Assembly (NCBI GenBank): GCA_027488155.1 | Contig: JAIYCE010000084.1 | Coordinates: 1-64,000, forward strand | Length of the DNA stretch: 64,000 bases | Direction of reading: 5' to 3' | Source: Hyphomicrobiales bacterium | Lineage (GTDB): Bacteria > Pseudomonadota > Alphaproteobacteria > Rhizobiales > Beijerinckiaceae | Shown here: positions 61,687-64,000 of the stretch, one piece after another | How the letters are laid out: every line of letters starts with the position of its first letter | Position numbering within the stretch: position 1 is the first letter of the stretch | Made by a program: the position numbers and the translations under genes | Notes under the pieces: model-generated | Databases searched by the model: none | Told to the model about the DNA's origin: nothing | The model's input: the letters and a program-made list of their open reading frames with translations, nothing else

Positions 61687-62472
61687 ATGGGATCAGACGC
61701 TCTTTTCGCATTACTGGTGTGTTCAGCGGCTGCAGCGGCATCAATTGTTGGCGCCTTTTTTGTCTTGTGGCGCGGCCATGTCGGTGTACGCGTGCTTGCA
61801 TTTGGATTTGCCTTTGCCGCGGGCGCGATGGTGTATGTCTCGCTCGTTGAAATCCTCGCCAAGTCGCAAAGCTCCTTTGCCGAGGCCATGGGCGAGACCG
61901 ATGCAAAGCGTCTCGCCATGCTGTGGTTCTTCCTCGGTGTTTTGCTCATCATCCTTTTCGAACGCGCCCTTCCGAAAGGATTGCAGGACAAGCCGGACCC
62001 TTCGGATCCCGAGATACGTATAGCCGTCGGGCGCGCTGGGTTGCTGACCGCACTTGCCATCGGGGCCCATAATCTGCCGGAAGGAATGGCCACCTTCTTC
62101 GCAACGCTTGATGATCCGCAATTGGGAGAACGACTCGCTTTCGCCATTGCGATCCACAATATTCCCGAAGGGATTTCAGTGGCGCTACCTGTGCTGTATG
62201 CAACAGGTAGCCGCGCCAAAGCGCTCGGCGCTACCGTGTTGACGGCGGTGGCCGAGCCGCTTGGCGGATTGATCGGTTATGCCGTAGCCGGGCCTTTTCT
62301 CAGCCCGCTTGTGTATGGGGCCATCTTTGGCACGATCGCAGGCTCGATGGTCTTTCTGTCGCTGCATGAATTGATGCCATCGGCGCGTCGCCATGCACGC
62401 GGGCACGAGACGGTCTATGGCCTCGTGGCAGGCATGGCGATGATGGCGATCAGCCTCGTCCTTGCGAAGTAA
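61687..62472 (+). CDS. ZIP family metal transporter (ZupT-like)
   Basis: This 261-residue membrane protein has eight hydrophobic segments and the ZIP metal-site helices: AIGAHNLPEGMATFFATL and AIAIHNIPEGISVALPVLY, both with the HN.PEG core, plus SLHELMPSARRHARGHE. It imports divalent metals such as zinc, iron or manganese. ATG 61687 is preferred over a GTG three codons earlier. It ends 3 bases before the convergent DnaJ-like gene. Confidence 0.9.
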   Translation: MGSDALFALLVCSAAAAASIVGAFFVLWRGHVGVRVLAFGFAFAAGAMVYVSLVEILAKSQSSFAEAMGETDAKRLAMLWFFLGVLLIILFERALPKGLQDKPDPSDPEIRIAVGRAGLLTALAIGAHNLPEGMATFFATLDDPQLGERLAFAIAIHNIPEGISVALPVLYATGSRAKALGATVLTAVAEPLGGLIGYAVAGPFLSPLVYGAIFGTIAGSMVFLSLHELMPSARRHARGHETVYGLVAGMAMMAISLVLAK

Positions 62473-62475
62473 CGC

Positions 62476-63399
62476 TCACGAAACGGTCGTTTCGCGGCGT
62501 TTACGCATGAGCGCTTCAAGATCGGCGTCGGGTTTCGCGGGCAAGGTGATTTCGATTGTCACCAGAAGATCGCCGGTGCCTTCTTTACTGGGCATGCCCT
62601 TGCCGCGCAGGCGCATTGTGCGCCCAGAGGATGAATTGGGTGGCAAAGTCAGTTCAACCGTACCATCGAGCGTGGGGACGCGCAGCGGGCCGCCCAAGAC
62701 CGCATCTTCCAAGGGGACGGGAAGGCGGATCCGGAGATTCTGTCCGTCGATGGAAAAACGGCTATCCATTTTCATGCGGACAGTGACATAGGCGTCGCCC
62801 GGTTGGCCGCCAAACTGGCTCGGCTCGCCCTGTTTCTTTAAGCGGATCACCTGTCCGTCGGTCACGCCGGCCGGAATTGTCACTTCCACCGTGCGGCCAT
62901 TCGGCAAAATCACACGCGCTTTTGTTCCTTTTGCAGCATCGGCAACGGCAATCGTGGCTTCGACACGAATGTCCTCGCCAGCCGGCGGCGCAGCCGAGCG
63001 GCGGCGGCGTCCGCCACCACCAAACAAGTCGGCGAAGATGTCGGAGGCGTCGAAGCCCGCATCCTGCCCACCACCGGAACCGCCCTGCCCGGGATGGCCC
63101 TGCCGAAAATTGAAATCGAAACCGCCCGCACCGGGGCCACCGCCCTGACGAAAGCCTTCAAAGCCCTGAAAGCGCGGCTTTCCTTCGGCATCGATTTCGC
63201 CACGGTCAAATTGGGCGCGCTTGTCCTTGTCACCCAGAATTTCATAGGCGGAGTTCAGCTCGGCGAATTTTTCCTTCGCCCGCTTGTCGGCCTTGTTGGT
63301 GTCGGGGTGCCATTGCTTCGCCAGCTTCCGAAAAGCCTTTTTGATATCGGCTTCGGACGCGTTACGAGGCACGCCGAGAACATCATACGGATCGCGCAT
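62476..63399 (-). CDS. CbpA-like DnaJ family co-chaperone
   Basis: This 307-residue protein has an N-terminal J domain with HPD at residues 31-33, a Gly/Phe-rich linker (about 80-125) and the C-terminal substrate-binding beta domains ([10 protein letters not shown] ... [15 protein letters not shown] ... [12 protein letters not shown]). It lacks the zinc-finger CxxCxGxG repeats, so it is the CbpA/DjlA type, not canonical DnaJ. It would stimulate DnaK. Confidence 0.92.
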   Translation of the reverse strand: MRDPYDVLGVPRNASEADIKKAFRKLAKQWHPDTNKADKRAKEKFAELNSAYEILGDKDKRAQFDRGEIDAEGKPRFQGFEGFRQGGGPGAGGFDFNFRQGHPGQGGSGGGQDAGFDASDIFADLFGGGGRRRRSAAPPAGEDIRVEATIAVADAAKGTKARVILPNGRTVEVTIPAGVTDGQVIRLKKQGEPSQFGGQPGDAYVTVRMKMDSRFSIDGQNLRIRLPVPLEDAVLGGPLRVPTLDGTVELTLPPNSSSGRTMRLRGKGMPSKEGTGDLLVTIEITLPAKPDADLEALMRKRRETTVS

Positions 63400-63522
63400 G
63401 CAAATACTCGAAAAGTCGGATTCAAACGCCAGACACGCGACAGCGTGACCGAGTAGCGCTCGTTCAGCAAGTCATCTGGGGTGTCTGTTGCGAAATTGCA
63501 ACTCGAGAGGCCGGAAAAAGCC

Positions 63523-63987
63523 TTAGCTCGGCCTCTGGGCCGGCTGGACTTCCTGCACAGTCCATTCCTCCGAACCGACGCGGCAGGCCGCGCCTTGCAG
63601 CCATTCTTCCTTGCTGCCGAAGCTCAGCGCGGCGATGAAGCCGCGGCAGAGCTCGTCTTTCTTGACGAAAGCCTGCCCGACTGGCGCAAAACTGCCTTTA
63701 ACTGCTGTCTCTGGGTTGGACCAAGCCACCGGCGCACCATTGCCCGTGGGATCGAGCGCTGTATTGAGCGCCGCCTTGGCGCGACGCCAATCTTCGCCCT
63801 CAAGCTTGGAAGACAGGGGCGAAACCTGCTGGGCGATGCTACCCGTGGTTTCAGACGATGGGATGAGGGACATCATCGGAAAGCTGATGGTGCAGCCGCC
63901 CGTAGCCAGCCCTGCCGCCAGAATGGCCGCAAAGGAGAGGCTTCGGCCAGCAGCCGCCTTCTTCCCAATGCGGCGCTCCCGCGCCAT
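63523..63987 (-). CDS. RT0821/Lpp0805-type surface lipoprotein
   Basis: This 154-residue protein has a basic N-terminus, a hydrophobic signal and a lipobox (LATGGC, Cys32). The mature part shows the family block EDWRRAKAALNTALDPTGNGAPVAWSNPETAVKG, then CRGFIAAL. Homologues are called 17-kDa/surface antigens in Rickettsia and are widespread in Rhizobiales; their role in the outer membrane is unknown. The gene starts 13 bases from the window edge and appears complete. Confidence 0.85.
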   Translation of the reverse strand: MARERRIGKKAAAGRSLSFAAILAAGLATGGCTISFPMMSLIPSSETTGSIAQQVSPLSSKLEGEDWRRAKAALNTALDPTGNGAPVAWSNPETAVKGSFAPVGQAFVKKDELCRGFIAALSFGSKEEWLQGAACRVGSEEWTVQEVQPAQRPS

Positions 63988-64000
63988 ATAGGGGTCGTAC

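Noticed and set aside
1-64000. CRISPR arrays, prophage, transposases or integrases
   Set aside because: No regularly spaced repeats, no phage structural genes and no recognisable transposase or integrase were found anywhere in the window.

Overview
The window looks like chromosome of an alphaproteobacterium of the order Hyphomicrobiales (Rhizobiales). The indicators are a complete PhyR-NepR-EcfG general stress locus with GGAAC...CGTT promoters, a RibBA with a degenerate second half, BioY, Kup, an RT0821-type surface lipoprotein and the tight ATGA-linked operon style. No genus can be named from the sequence alone. Most of it is moderately GC-rich; about 24.1-32.2 kb is visibly more AT-rich and looks acquired.

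Layout. 0-1.7 kb: end of a receiver-domain protein, an Hpt protein, a membrane protein with a conserved Rhizobiales N-terminal domain and a winged-helix protein. 2.1-11.4 kb: a secreted formylglycine-generating-enzyme-like protein, then a long minus-strand catabolic cluster (ureidoglycolate lyase-like, orphan CoxL-like molybdenum subunit, amidase, two-subunit TPP decarboxylase, GntR regulator, DapA-like aldolase, type II dehydroquinase, hydroxyisobutyrate-dehydrogenase-like enzyme) with a perfect palindromic candidate operator. 11.4-24 kb: polysaccharide export protein, NYN protein, membrane and secreted proteins, Kelch protein, TctC-type binding protein, a homodimeric 2-oxoacid dehydrogenase E1 divergent from an Lrp regulator, and a nitroreductase. 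24-32 kb: AT-rich catabolic island (TRAP transporter, SDR, cupin, PRISE-like reductase, double EthD protein, LysR). 32-36.4 kb: a two-repeat GH18 chitinase facing an ECF sigma/anti-sigma pair, bracketed by two copies of a ~140-bp repeat, then tRNA-Gln and tRNA-Pro. 36.9-42.2 kb: general stress locus (EcfG, NepR, PhyR, frameshifted DUF3309 gene, CsbD-like, PRC-barrel, KGG-repeat protein, HWE-type kinase) with seven EcfG-type promoters. 42-64 kb: mostly housekeeping genes (BioY, MBL hydrolase, MarR, tandem DUF4279 protein, HAD phosphatase and amidase, aminotransferase, L,D-transpeptidase, HDAC-like amidohydrolase, RibBA, AroC, a 1348-residue Pls/PosA-type peptide synthetase, FabI, Kup, ZIP transporter, CbpA-like DnaJ, surface lipoprotein).

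The most notable signals are: (1) a candidate ~95-nt EcfG-dependent small RNA at 39538-39631 (minus), lying between an EcfG-type promoter and a 12-bp terminator stem and showing a C-rich anti-Shine-Dalgarno loop; (2) the Pls-type synthetase, whose specificity pocket read by eye resembles cationic amino acid (lysine-like) codes; (3) the PRISE/EthD/cupin/TRAP island, whose substrate is unknown; (4) a 12-nt G tract in the ribosome-binding position of the E1 dehydrogenase gene.
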